Assembly: GCA_023376005.1 (NCBI GenBank) | Contig: CM042157.1 | Coordinates: forward strand, 52,633,841-52,697,840 | Length of the DNA: 64,000 nt | Origin: Doryteuthis pealeii | Taxonomy: Eukaryota; Mollusca; Cephalopoda; Myopsida; Loliginidae | Direction: 5' to 3' | Position numbers and translations under genes: made by a program | Shown here: in pieces, positions 22,701 through 35,625 of the stretch | Position numbering within the stretch: the first letter of the stretch is position 1 | Layout of the letters: every line of letters begins with the position of its first letter | The notes under the pieces: model-generated | Databases searched by the model: none | What the model was told of the DNA's origin: nothing | Seen by the model: the letters and a program-made list of their open reading frames with translations, nothing else

Positions 22701-25700
22701 AGAAATACCTGAAATAAACAGCTATTTTCAAGGGATTAATAGAGGTTCTCTCTTATATCCTAATGATACAACTACTAATTTTGTTCTATATAATTATGTA
22801 GTCATTGGTAAGCTGATAAAAAATCATTCTTTACTTCATTCAGTAAATCAAAGGAAATTAGCCATGCATATAACATTGAATGTTTTGGCAGACCATGAGC
22901 TTCTTTTTCATGTTGCCACTTGTGATGAAGGTCATAATATTGAAAAAATAGAAAAGATGTTTATCTTAAGCTCTACAAATGCTCTTTTAAATAATTTTTG
23001 TTCTAGAGAAAATGATAACATCATTAATAACTTAAGCAAAAAAAGAAAACTTAAAACATTCAGCTGAATTTTATATCTATAACCTATTTTTTAATAAGTA
23101 TTATTTGATTTTTTAATCTGTTTGTATCTAATTTATCTGGTTTGTATTTAATTTTTTCTATTTATTCACCATTTACTTGTAATTTATTTGTCTGTTTATA
23201 TCTAATTATTGATTGTTCATTTATTCATAATTCAGTATATATTGTAAATTTACAGAATAATCATTAAAATTGAAAAAAAAAAAGCAAATCAAAACAATGC
23301 TGATTATAATTTATCTAAACTTGGTTTCAAATTTATATTTAATATATTTATTTATATCTATTGTAATTTGTTTGTTTATATATAATATTGTAAAAATACA
23401 GAATAATCATTAAAATTGGAAAAAAAAAAAAAAAAAAAAGCAAATCAAAACAATGCTGATTATAATTCATATTTAATATATTTATTTATATTTATTGTAA
23501 TTTGTTTTTCTGTTTATATCTAATTATTGATTGTTCATTTATTCATAATTCAGTTGTTCCTGTATTAAGTAATTATCACTTGATAATTACAATATTGTAA
23601 ATTTACAGAATAATCATTAAAATTGAAAAAAAAAAAAGCAAATCAAAAGCATGCTAATTATAATTTACCTAAACTTTATCAAATTTATATTTAGTATATT
23701 TATTTATATTTGTTTGTCTGTTTATCTAATAATTGATTGTTCATTTATTCATAATTCAGTTTACAGTTTTTTTTAAATTAAAAAAACCCCCAAAAAACAT
23801 CCAAATCAAAACAATGTTGCTTATCATGTATAAAAAAAATGTTTTCAATTTAAAAAATATATATATTATGAACGAATTTCAGTTATTAAAGTTTAATGTA
23901 ATGGTATTTGTTTTTTTTATGTACCTCAACGTTGCCTTTACAGGTTTTTTTAAGTTAAAATAAAAAACATGCAAATCAAAACAATGTTTGTTATTATTTA
24001 TAAAAATTGTTTTCAAATTTGAAATAAATAAAATTATGAACGAATTTCAGTTATTAAAGTTTAATGAAATGTAACACTTTTGTTTATTTACTGTCTTTAT
24101 ATCTGGTATCTATTTCGCTTGCTCTAAGTTGGGCCTACTTTTGTGACGTCACACACCCAATGAACCTCGCCAGAACCCAAAATTATGATTTTTTTTTAAA
24201 TGATTTTTTCCTGGTCACTAGAAAATGCAATGGCCACTAGGATACATGAAATATAAACTATATGTTTATTATAAGTTTCCATAAAACAGTTAAATGTTTC
24301 ATAAGCCAACACCCACATTTAGGTCTTCTATAGGAAATAGCTTCAATAGGAAAGAATTTTCAGTTAGTTTTTATATTGTGTGAAATAAATTGTCTAAACC
24401 TTTTTAAGGCCTTTTCAATTTGTAAATTAGTTTCCTTAAAATTCAAATACAGAGATATTTTTGATTTGATTTTTTAATAAACAGAACCTAGCTAGCTTTC
24501 ATTTATAAATAAATATAACCATCCTACCTGCTGATCCACAGGTGCTCTTGTACAGGCCAAAATCAGGCAGGCAGCACAGGCTTGGTCAGGCTGAGTTTAA
24601 AATAAAAAGGTTTTACAAAAGGAAAAATAGTATACCATTTTGAAAAAAAAACAACCAAAAACACAAGAAAAAAAACAACTAATAAACACATTTCTCTTGA
24701 AAATAATAAAAGTTTAACAATTTATGTTGTATTTGTACTTGGTATATATCCAATATATAAAGGAGAGAATTTGGTATGTACGTGTCGACGTATAACTCCA
24801 AAACGGGAGGTCACTCAGATTCAAAATCTTGCATACACATTGAAATCGTTCTAACTAAGAAACACTCCAAATTTGGTTATTGATTTTTACTGATTAAGAG
24901 ATATAATTAATTAATTAATCAAACAAAAATCAAACGATTTTTCGAAAGCTATAGCATAGCTGCTACTTGGTGTATCTGCAGAGGCTCGCCTGCTGGTTTT
25001 ATCAACAGAAAGAAAGAAAAAAAAAAAAAGAATATCAGCTGCCAGCCATTCAAAATGTCCGCAACAACTATGACTAAATTTTAACGTAAAATAAAATTCG
25101 TTTTTTAGTTTTTTTTTGTTTTTTTTTTTGGGGGGGGGTCTCAATCTTTAAAAAATAAATCTTTGTCCATATTCTTAAATTGTACACTCACTTAAATTAA
25201 ATTGTTGTCATGCACAGAAAATTGTAGAAAAATTAAAATTGTTTCAAACACAACTTTATGGTTACATTTTTTAAAAAAATAAAATTTTAAATGTAAATAA
25301 AAAATATCATGAAAATGTTTTAAAATATTCACCAGTATAGGGTTGTATAATATATATATATTAAATGTAAATAAAAAAAAAATGATAAAACGAGTTGTTT
25401 TGTAATTACTACTAATAGTAAAAAAAAAGTTTTAAAACGATGTTTTTAAAATACTATCTTGAGTTTTAAGCGAAAATAAATATTGCAATACTCAGCTTCT
25501 TTTATCGTTAAGAACTGGATTTGAATTATTGTCAATACAAAAAACTGAAATAAATAAATTACAATGTATTTCTAACTCATCAAGCAATTAAAAACTGAAT
25601 TTAAAATTGTCCCCCAAAATACTATTATTTTCTAACTGGATTTTCAGTGAAACTTTTCGTAGACAACAATATTCTATTTACAACAATGAAACTTGAATAA

Positions 25701-28700
25701 AGTTGATCATTATCTTCAAAATTTTTGGACCATTCAAAAGAAGAAACATTTTTAAAAAACTCCTGATGATTTTTTTTTTTAAAAATTCAACTTACGGAAA
25801 TAATGAAAATTATGAACGAAAACAATGTTTACATTTTCGTACCGTTAAATCAACTGTTTACATTTTCGTAATGTTAAATCAACTGAAATTTAAAGTAACC
25901 ATTGGTTACTTTAAATTTCAGTTGGTTACGAACCAAAAACAAGTTATGACTATCTGCTTTTTTAACAAATTCTATGAAAAATGAAAATATGTTTGAAATA
26001 GTTTGTTTTTTTCTTAAAATATGTTGGCTAAACTTGCAAATTGGTTGGAAAATTAGGGTGACCCAGAAAAACCAGAACCCACAAATTTTGTAATAAAACT
26101 TAATTTTAACTAGGAGGGGTTGGAGTTTAATGGGAAAATAAATAATTTTGGTTCTGTTTTTCTGGGTTTTCCGACCGATTAGCAAGTTTAGCAGAAATGT
26201 TTTTACGAGGCCTTCCCCCACCCTTATTTTATGAAATCTGGAAAAAAATAAACAGATAAAAAACAATTTTTAATTTTTTTTTCTATGAAGATTATAGTCT
26301 GAATAATTATATCAAAAGATTTTTAGAAGTTTCTATATATATATATAAAAAAAAAAAAAAGAAAAAAAAAAAAAAAGAATTCTGAATTCTACCTAAAAAA
26401 TTTTAATATTATGATATAAAATTATTTAAACACTCAAAAATTCAGGATTACATTAAAAAATATTTTCAATGTTTAAGAAAAAAAATTCCCTGAAATAAAC
26501 ACTGTAATACATAAATCTTCGGTGATTTTTTTTTTAAATTTTATTTTTAGGAACACCCTGGTGTTCCTAAAATCTTTTCGTCCGGTCATGGACCGGCTAA
26601 TTTTGCTAGTATATATATATATATATATAAGTAAAAAATCCATTTTATTTGAATATAGAAAATTAGAAAGGTCATTACTATATAAAAATTTGAATTAAAT
26701 AAAACTTTGAAGCATGGTTGATGATGTGCCTTTAATTTTTTAAATTAGACTAGACACCTGTTAACATGTTGGGTTTGAGCCATTACAGTAGTTCATGATA
26801 TTGATGCTTCTATTTAAGTAAGAATAAAGGATACTAATCAGCATTTCATAGTTAACAGTTAATGTGTTAGCATATCATGGGTATAGTAATACTAATATTG
26901 GTGCTTGAAGAGAGGGAATCAACTAAATATCTTCCTTACCACAAAGCATTTCAATATTTGTATGCTCCAATAAATATTCCTGCATTAACCCAATCTGGGC
27001 CAATTTACTTACTTTGTGTAAAGAGAAAAAGGCTTTCACTTCTTCTGATTCTGGTCCCTGACAAGATAGAAGCAGCCTTCTCAGTTGATCAACAGGTCGA
27101 AGTTTAGACACAATATGGCATCCCTTAAAAAAATTTAAAAAATAAAAAAATTCACATCAAAAAAGAATTCTCTGATAATCATAATTAAAACAAAATTCTA
27201 GCAATAACATCAGACTTGTTTAGTTTCTCTTATATACTTTCTATAATTTAAACCTTTCACAGAGTTTTATTTTTAATCCTTGTATTTTCAAAAAAGTTTC
27301 AAAATACAGAGTATATTCAAACAAGTCAATCATATATATTAAAAAAACAAAAAAAAAACAAACAAAAAAAAAACAAAACAATTTGATCAACAATTGTGTA
27401 CAATAGCATGAAAACAAAAAACTCTTAAAAATGGAGTCTCCTAGCAAGGTTTCTATATTTTAACATTGAATTGGTCAACAAGCAGTCAATGGGAAAATGC
27501 CTTACATTGAGCTACTCTAGAAATGTTGCTTTGCTTGTGTAATGTTGGTAACAAACATGTTGCTCTGCTTGCAAAAGGGTTAATAGCAATATTCACTTCC
27601 TATTCCATCAATGAATAAACAATCATGTTTTTTTTAGCACTGTAATATCTACTCCCTTTTCACCAATGCTAAACCAGGGAAATTGTTTACTACCATCACC
27701 TACCATCAGTTCCTTACTTTACAACACAGATCCAAGCTGTACTACTCATGCAGTGAGTGAGTTAGCAAGGGCCAGTACTGAGGCAGATTCTCTACCAACT
27801 AAGCTGAACCGGCTATTGTTGTCAATAAGAGAAAAAAAGATGAGGTGCAGGATGAAATAAAAAGTGCTCAATAAGTGTAAACATGTATTGTATAAACTTT
27901 GATAATAATAGACAAATTTTACACTTCTCTATTGAGATTAATGATTTTTAATCTTTTATTTTTAATTTTCAATTAATGTTTTTTTCAGGCATAGGTTGCA
28001 AAAAATTAACCAACACTTTAAATGCAATTTTTACACCAGAGTATATCGTGTTGATTCAGAAAATTAGTAAAAGAAGTCAACTTTTATTGAGAATATTTAA
28101 GGTTTGTCAGGTACAATAGTTTACAAGTGTTAACTTTTTAAAAAATGAATGTGTTAATATCATAGGTAAAGAAAATTGAAGTTTAAATAACTAACCTGAG
28201 AATTGATGAAAACAAATTTCCTTGGCTTTTCATTGTGCTGTGTGACAACAATTGGAGGATCAGGTCGCTGCTTAAAGTCACTGTAGGTCTCAGAATCTGA
28301 TATAGGTACCTCACACATCGTCCATGTGTTGCCATCAAGAAGGGCATTTGTCTGAAAAAGAATTCAAAAACAAAAACTTACTATGCACAAATTCATGGCT
28401 ATATAAAATCTTTTTTTAGTATCAGAAATATCATAGAATCTGTAAAACACATAGAAAAAATTCCGCATCAGTTTGTCTGTTAGTATATTTTGAAGTATAG
28501 TATTCGTTATAAAACTTTAACATTCTCTTTAATATTCATGCTATTTCCTTTTAGCCATATTGGTTAAATTTTTTGGAGGGAAGAAAAAAAAAGTTATTAT
28601 GATTGTACATTTCAATTTATGTCTTCTGTATTTATAGCCACCGGTCAATTTGAAACATTGAAATGTACCACTGCTGGTACACAGCTTGTTGTATAAGTAC

Positions 28701-30381
28701 AATAGAGTGATTTGCCTCTGTATCTAGGCTAAACAAGGTGATCTGTCCTTGACCAGAGGACAGTATAAATGAAACTATGGAAATGGCCATTTGCAATTCT
28801 ATTCTTGATGTCTGAACACAACAGACCACATCTTTCGTACTTTATATGGAGCTGCAAGGAGGTTTTTAATTTCCAACTTCAAAAATTGATAAAAACGGAC
28901 ATGGCTACACCACAAATAACCATAGACCAACAATATTTGGAGCTTATGAGGGAAGTTGTGGAACTACAACAAGAAAACATTGCACTTAGGAAGGAAAGAC
29001 CAAATGGTCAGCTAAACATGTTAGGTAACTGGAGAGACCCTCAATAGGACAATACGCAACAGACAGCGACTGGGCATTTCTTATTTCCAAATTCAGAGTT
29101 ACCTGCCCAAAAAAAGAACTGCGGTCGGCAGGTAGACTATTCCAGTTATATGATGCCTAGAACCCACGCTTCATTCAGACGGAGTCATCATGTCCACGCC
29201 TTTGCAAACACTCAAACTCAGACTTGCTCGGGTGGACCAGAGATTCAAAGACTACTACGATATCCAGTGCCAATGACCCACTGAATACATGGTATAACTG
29301 ATAGCCAGATACAGGTAAAGAGCGTCTTATTTTTGTGCATAATAGTTGGGTCATGGTAGACAAAAGATGCACAGCATACTGGTACACAGCAAAAGATACT
29401 ACTTAAAATGTGTCCAGTTGTTTATAGCCCACAATGTTCCACGCCAGGAGCTTCGGACTCTCCCATGGATTCTGGGTCCCAGCAACAATGACCCACTGAT
29501 GATGCCACAGACACCGTTGAGACAACACATGTTGCAGGGTATGAGCACCAAGGGCCTTGTTCCCCACGGATGTGCAGATAATCATGAATACTCGGGCGCA
29601 TACTGTTACATAATTGTTAGTATTCTAACACTTATTTACAGTAGTGTAGAAACCAAAATGGCTGTTATAAGTTGCAGCTGGCGGCCTTAAAGGATTGAGT
29701 GACACGGCTTGACCTCATCCTGATCCCTCCGGTGGAGACCGTGAGAATCGGTAGGGAAGACCCTCTTCCGGTTTAGATTAGAAAGAGTTTTTAGTTCAGT
29801 ATTGGCCAAACCACGAAAGTGGTAAGTCATGTTAAGCGCATGGCCAACTCAATCTGCACAGGTAGTCTGCTGGTGATTTCGGAATAAAATATGATCTAAA
29901 GCAAATCAAAGTCTTGGGTTATTATCTAAAAACTACCAATGACACAGGGCTTCTGATAAAGAGAAATCCTCAATGGAAGACCAGACACAAAGTCCCCAAG
30001 ACGAAGTCCAGACGCTAGAAGAAGAACTTAAGATACCAAAGATGAGCAGAAGAATAATAGAAGAAAGAATATACAACAATACAAGCCAAGATGATCACAT
30101 CGATTCATCCTGTGGTCACAGGGGAGAGGGATGTATAAGTACAATAGAATGATCTGCCCCTGTGTATAGGCTGCACAGGGTCATTTGGCCTTGATCAGAG
30201 GATGTATAAATAGAATGATAGAAGCAGCCATTTGCAATTTGACTTGACATCTGAATTGAGTCTTTTGTACTTTTTATACTTGTCAAAAAGAGTTAACAGA
30301 AGGGATGATATCCAGCTTTAAACAATCCATAAATATAATGCATATTATAATATCCAATTATCGTGTGTGTGTGTGTGTGTC

Positions 30382-30420
<39 letters not shown>

Positions 30421-31463
30421 AAGTACATTGTACAATAACGCAGTGGCTAACAACTTAGGTAAGGATTTTTTTTTAAATATTAAAAAAAGGATTACTACCT
30501 CAAAATATACTATATAAAATATTTAATAAGAATACGGTTAAACTTAGTTATAGTTGCTTGCCAAATATGGGTAGCTTGATTAATAGGAGTAACACTAAAA
30601 ATCTAAATAAAAAACAGTATAGGGAATACCCTAACTGTAATGATAAAACTAAGTGCTCATTAGGGTCAAAATGTCAATATTAAAGTATGGTATATGAAGT
30701 AGAGGTGTATACTAAAGGAACTAATGTTCGTAAAAATAAAAGGGTTTATTTAGGTTCAACTCAAGGGGCATTGAAAAAAAGATTTTATAATCATAAAAAA
30801 ATTTTAAACATGAAAGGTATAAAAATAATACTACATTAGCAAATTATGTGTGAGAAATAAAAAAAATAAATTAGGCAAAGACCCAATTTTAGAATTAATT
30901 AATTAAAAAAAAAAAAAAAAAAAAAAAACTGCCCTAGGCAGGAAGCAAAATCTGTTTATTGTGCACTGAGGAAAAGTTTGCAATAGCAATGTATAAAAAG
31001 ACTTAACGGAAGAATGGAGGTGTTAAACAAATGTAGGCATAGAAAAGCCTGGCCAATAAAATTTAGACAAAAAATAAAATATCAAATATATATATAAATA
31101 AATAAAAAATATAAAAATAAATAAAGTAATTAAATATAAGTTTAGTTTGTTGTAGTTATTTCATTTTTTATTGTTTTCTTCTTTTTATACTAATTTTGTA
31201 TGCCCTTGTGACAAATTTTGGGAATAAAATTAAATTTGTACCAAACCCGGTTAGTCAGAATTATCCTGATGATCTGATGAACCTAGGTAGATATTCTCTG
31301 AATCCTTAGGCTTACTTTACTTTATTATTATTTATTAGCTCTACTTTTTGTATTGAGCACTTTAGCATATTTAACTTGGGCAACTCTTACAGTATTTTTT
31401 TCTTTTGGCCATTTTTATAGTAAAATCTGATTATTTTCAGGGGGTGCATATGATTTGGTCTTT

Positions 31464-31505
<42 letters not shown>

Positions 31506-34500
31506 TCTCCAGGCGAAAGTTTGTATTGTGTAATTACAGACTATAAAGCAGGGAATTTTTTTTACACTGTCTGAGTTTAGAAATAAAAATAATATATATA
31601 TATATATATAATATATATATATATATAGATATATATATATATATAGAGAGAGAGCGTTACGGTGAGTTAGAATTGCAGATATGTTTGTTTTAAATATGTT
31701 TACACATTTAAAATGCTTTTCTTAAATTTTAATGTTAAAATTTTGCTTGAATTTATCTAATTTTTTATAATCATACAAATTCTATGTATCAGAAATAATT
31801 TTTTGATTTGATCTTACCTTGGTCTCCATTAGTACGTTGTTGAAGGGGAGACAATCACCACTGACAGTCCACAACAGGTCGGTTTCTTCAGAATGAGACT
31901 GAACCATTAACAGAGTGCCTATACAAAAAATTTTAATTTAAAGAAATTATATAAGATACTATTTTTGTACAATGTACCAAAATATTTGGTATTACACGAT
32001 ATATCCAAGTCAGACAGCACCAAGCATTATATTCTTTTATCTTTAAAAATATTCAATAAATAAAACCATCACAACAAAAATTGCAGATAAGATTTTCAAA
32101 CATTTCAGTAAGTCATAAACATGAACAAATCAACTTAAATAGGAATGTAAAGTAGCCGATATATTTTGGAAAAAAAAAAAAGAAAAAAAAAAAGACTTAC
32201 CTCGTTTGTAATGAGCAAATCGTACATTCGTAGGCCGTCCTTGTGCAGCATTAGCAGAAAAGCCAGGAGGCAGACGAACATGAACTAACTTCAACATTGT
32301 AGGACATTTGCGGGAAAAGATTTTCTGACCAAAAGGCTTGGCAGCATAATACATTCGAACACCTACAAAAACAAATCAAAACATAATTTTTCATATATCT
32401 TAAAAATCTCTTCCATTCTCAAAGTTTAAATTGGTCATTTAACCTGTTCAATTGAAAAAACAGTCTAAGATAGAGCAAATATCTATTAATGGATTGATTT
32501 TAACAGCATGTCTCCCCACTTAGGGTTATTTTATGCCAAGGTTAGGGAACAGAGTTCATATTTACATCTTTTGAGTAATCATTTCTTAAGTTTTTTTTGG
32601 CACTTAGTTCTACAATCCGGTCCCTGCAGGTGAGGCCCTGTATACGTCTAAGGCAGCAAAGATAGAAGCTATTTAGCCACTGTTCTTGGTGGGAGTACAG
32701 GGTCCAGGTTTCACTTCCATACAGCACCCTCATGTATGGAAGCGAAATATGGACCCTGTACTCCCACCAAGAGCGGCAGCTAAATAGCTTCTATCTTCGC
32801 TGCCTTAGACGGACAGGATCACTAACACTAGTGAGAGTTCAACTTCCCAGCTTGTGTTCTCTACTGAGACAGTGTAGTCTCCGATAGCTGGGCCATGTCC
32901 ATCAGATGGATGATGGACGAATCCCAAAGGACATTCTCGATGCAGAGCTTTCGTCTGGTAAGACATAGATTGGTAGCCCTCAGCTGCGTTTTAAGGATAC
33001 CTGCAAGAATGATCTCAGGTGCTTTGGCATTGCTCCTTACAGCTGGGAAAATTTGGCTCAGGACCGCTCTCAGTGGTGGCAGGCTCTCCGCAGCAGACCG
33101 TTCATGTCTGAAGCCACCTTGGCGCAACACCATGAAGAAAGCAACGGCAACAAAGCACTGGCACATCAATATCTTCAGGGACAGCCTTCACATGCAACAT
33201 GTGGTAGAGAATGTTTTTTTGAACACTGGACTTTGCATTCACAGGAGGCGCTGTAACTTCAGGGGTACAAAAACTATATCATAGTCTTCAGAGACTGAAA
33301 TACCATTGGAGTTCTATTTGACTAATAGATGGGACCCTAATAGGTACTATTCCTCCAGAGTGGACCTGGGAGTAATGGCAATGAAAGGGTACTTCATACT
33401 CCCCAAATGTCCAGAACTGGGGCCTCATTATTAAATGCAGTTTAGTGTCATACTCTGAATCTCCCTTTTATGGGGGGGGGGGTCTTACCCCGGTACAAGT
33501 GATACAGCTAGTTCTAAGCACCAGTGACAGGGCGGAAACTTCTGTTCTAACTACTATTTTAAGATACACAAGTTTTAAACGAGTGTTTGCACTTCTATTC
33601 TTGCAAGACTATAGTTGATGATTAGTTTGTAGCAACAGCAACATGAAGATTTCAGTACATTCATTCAAAAACTAAAAGTCGTTAGCCTTTAAAATAATGC
33701 TAAGTAACACAGAAATCGGAAAAAAATAAATAAAAAAATAAAAAAGGCAGGTCATCTTAATAAGCTTGAAATAATTATTATACTTTGTATAAAATTCAAT
33801 TTATTATTCTTTATAACAGATAGCAAATTCTTTAGAATAAAAATTAAATCTGTGAGAACACCATAGTAATGAGACTACTGTATTATCCAGACAAAATTTT
33901 GACCTTAAGACATGCTGAAAGAATATATTGTTATATGAATGTAATTCGCTTAACACCAAACCTCCCCCACATCTACCTAATATCAAGCCATGAATAATTC
34001 GCAATCAGATAGTACATGTGCAAAAATATTGGACATTGCAAAAAGAGAATAAAGAAAATAGAATCTATTGTTGAGAAATAGAGAATGTTATTTACCTGCT
34101 TGAGTAATGGCAACAAGGTGAATATTTGATGATTCCGATGATGTCAATGCGGCTATGTGAATGATGGGCTTGAAAAGTGAAGGATCAATTGTCCTGAAAG
34201 AAAGAAAAATTCATAAATCAATATTCCCAGATTTTCTCAAATACTAACATTCTACTAAGTAGTAAACAATTTAATGATGGATATCAAGAAGTTAAATATT
34301 AATGACACATGGAGGATTAAAATCTTCCATAATTTTAATAGAAAACCAATTTATATACATTATCGGCAATAAAAAAGTACAGCCAAAAAATTTTTTTAAC
34401 ATAAGATTCATTTTCTTTTTTACAGTCATCCATATACCTGCTTAAATAACATATATATATAAAATGTTGTGTACTTTGGCAACAAGTTATTTTTTAAGCA

Positions 34501-35569
34501 GGTATTGTTGAAGAACACAGAATATTTCTTTGTTATGATATTTATCTGTATTCGTTTAAGTCTTCTTGTAATTACAAAACATACAGATAAATTCACATCC
34601 AGCAACATAATAAAATTCTCACCAAAAATACCAAAATCCAATATAAAAATAACATTAAAAAACACCTACAAATATGCATCAAAAACAACAAACAACAAAA
34701 AGAACAAACCTAGAATTAATAAAATAGCATTTAACACTGGCAATAATATATTTAACATCTTTAATAACACACTAATCTTAGCAACCCTCAAAAAAATACA
34801 TTCTCCTAATTTGAACAATAAAGAAACGAATATGTTCAAATGAAAAAAAAAAAATCAACACACAACAACACTACAATCCCCTGATGACGAATGACAAGAT
34901 GATTAAAAGCGCTTGGGTAGAAAGATGCATAATTTTAAATTAATTATTTTTTGTTATAGACTTACAATGCTGTTGAGTTTGGTAATAATTAATACTTAAT
35001 AATTTTCTTCTAAATCAAACATATTAGGGTTTGTTTTTTTTTAAATTAATTTTTTAAATTATTTCTAATGAAACATTATACAATCAAAAAAGATATTGTT
35101 AGGTTTCAATGCTGTAGAGTTTGGAAATAGACAATATCAAATAATATCTGTTTTGAGTGTATAATGTTCAATTAGAAATAACACCCTCGTGTCTCTAGCA
35201 CAGAAATTCTTTTTACATTTTATTAGAAATTAGTAGTAGTGTACTTTTATCCAGTAAAGACAAACACTTACCCAAGCTGATAACTGTCATATTGGCTTTT
35301 CTACTGCTAAATAAATAGACAGGTTTGACTTCATTAGAGATCAAATTGTTATATATCCCTTATTCATTGACCTATCTAACTTGGTTGAATCTACCAAGAG
35401 AACTTGTTCCTCCTAGAATAGCTCTACAGATCAGTGATACACACAAACCTCTGCAGCATAAGGTAAATAATGAAAAAGTGCTTTAGAGATTCAGAAAAGT
35501 AACATCCATTTTGTCTTTTTGTTTTATTGACTTATATAAAATGAGTATATATATATATATATAAAATGA

Positions 35570-35625
<56 letters not shown>

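Larger units (their letters stand above)
18194..23067 (+). pseudogene. THAP9/P-element-like transposase, lightly broken
   Basis: Exon 1 (18194-18346) starts [12 protein letters not shown] and ends at a GTGAGT donor. Exon 2 begins after the AG near 20189 with [11 protein letters not shown]. Together they make a THAP domain: C-X4-C, the conserved FP and W of [18 protein letters not shown]2-H, and a [11 protein letters not shown] box after a frameshift in a T-run near 20280. The P-type transposase follows: [20 protein letters not shown] (in 20515-21063), [20 protein letters not shown] with the first catalytic Asp (21265-22389), [28 protein letters not shown], and [20 protein letters not shown] just before an in-frame TAA at 22387. 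The frame continues to 23067 after that stop. Breaks: the T-run frameshift, disruptions at about 20385-20515 and 21064-21264, and the nonsense codon. The protein would cut and paste P-type elements. It is probably inactive but recent. Confidence 0.88.
17997..24168 (+). mobile_element. P-element-type (THAP) DNA transposon
   Basis: The element carries a THAP-domain transposase of the P/THAP9 family in plus orientation inside the NUP155 intron between exons j and k. The direct repeat GCCAGAACC at 17988-17996 and 24169-24177 flanks it; P elements duplicate 8 bp of target. The ends begin GAGGCAT... and, inverted, GAGGTTCAT..., a short terminal inverted repeat. Both subterminal regions contain AGTAGGCC (18011-18018; inverted 24132-24139) and the palindrome TGACGTCA (18033; 24144). 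The size is about 6.2 kb, enlarged by foldback insertions in its first intron and a tandem array near the 3' end. Confidence 0.82.
28690..30278 (+). mobile_element. Small non-autonomous LTR retrotransposon
   Basis: The direct terminal repeats 28690-28846 and 30132-30278 (about 150 bp, both starting TGTATAAGTACAATAGA and ending TTTATA/TTTTTATA) are flanked by the 5-bp duplication CTTGT (28685-28689; 30279-30283). A TGG-starting putative primer-binding site follows the 5' LTR at 28847, and a polypurine tract AGGGGAGAGGGA abuts the 3' LTR at 30120-30131. Each LTR has a TATAAAT box. The interior (1285 bp) lacks recognisable gag-pol, so replication would depend on proteins supplied in trans. Confidence 0.85.

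Noticed and set aside
15372..27812. tRNA genes
   Set aside because: The tRNA-like A and B boxes at 15594 and 27812 belong to SINE heads with long non-tRNA bodies; no complete cloverleaf with acceptor pairing was found.
32895..33284. 129-codon plus-strand ORF and its minus-strand shadow
   Set aside because: They overlap the LINE C-terminal pseudogene; the meaningful translation is split between frames, and these frames are shadows.
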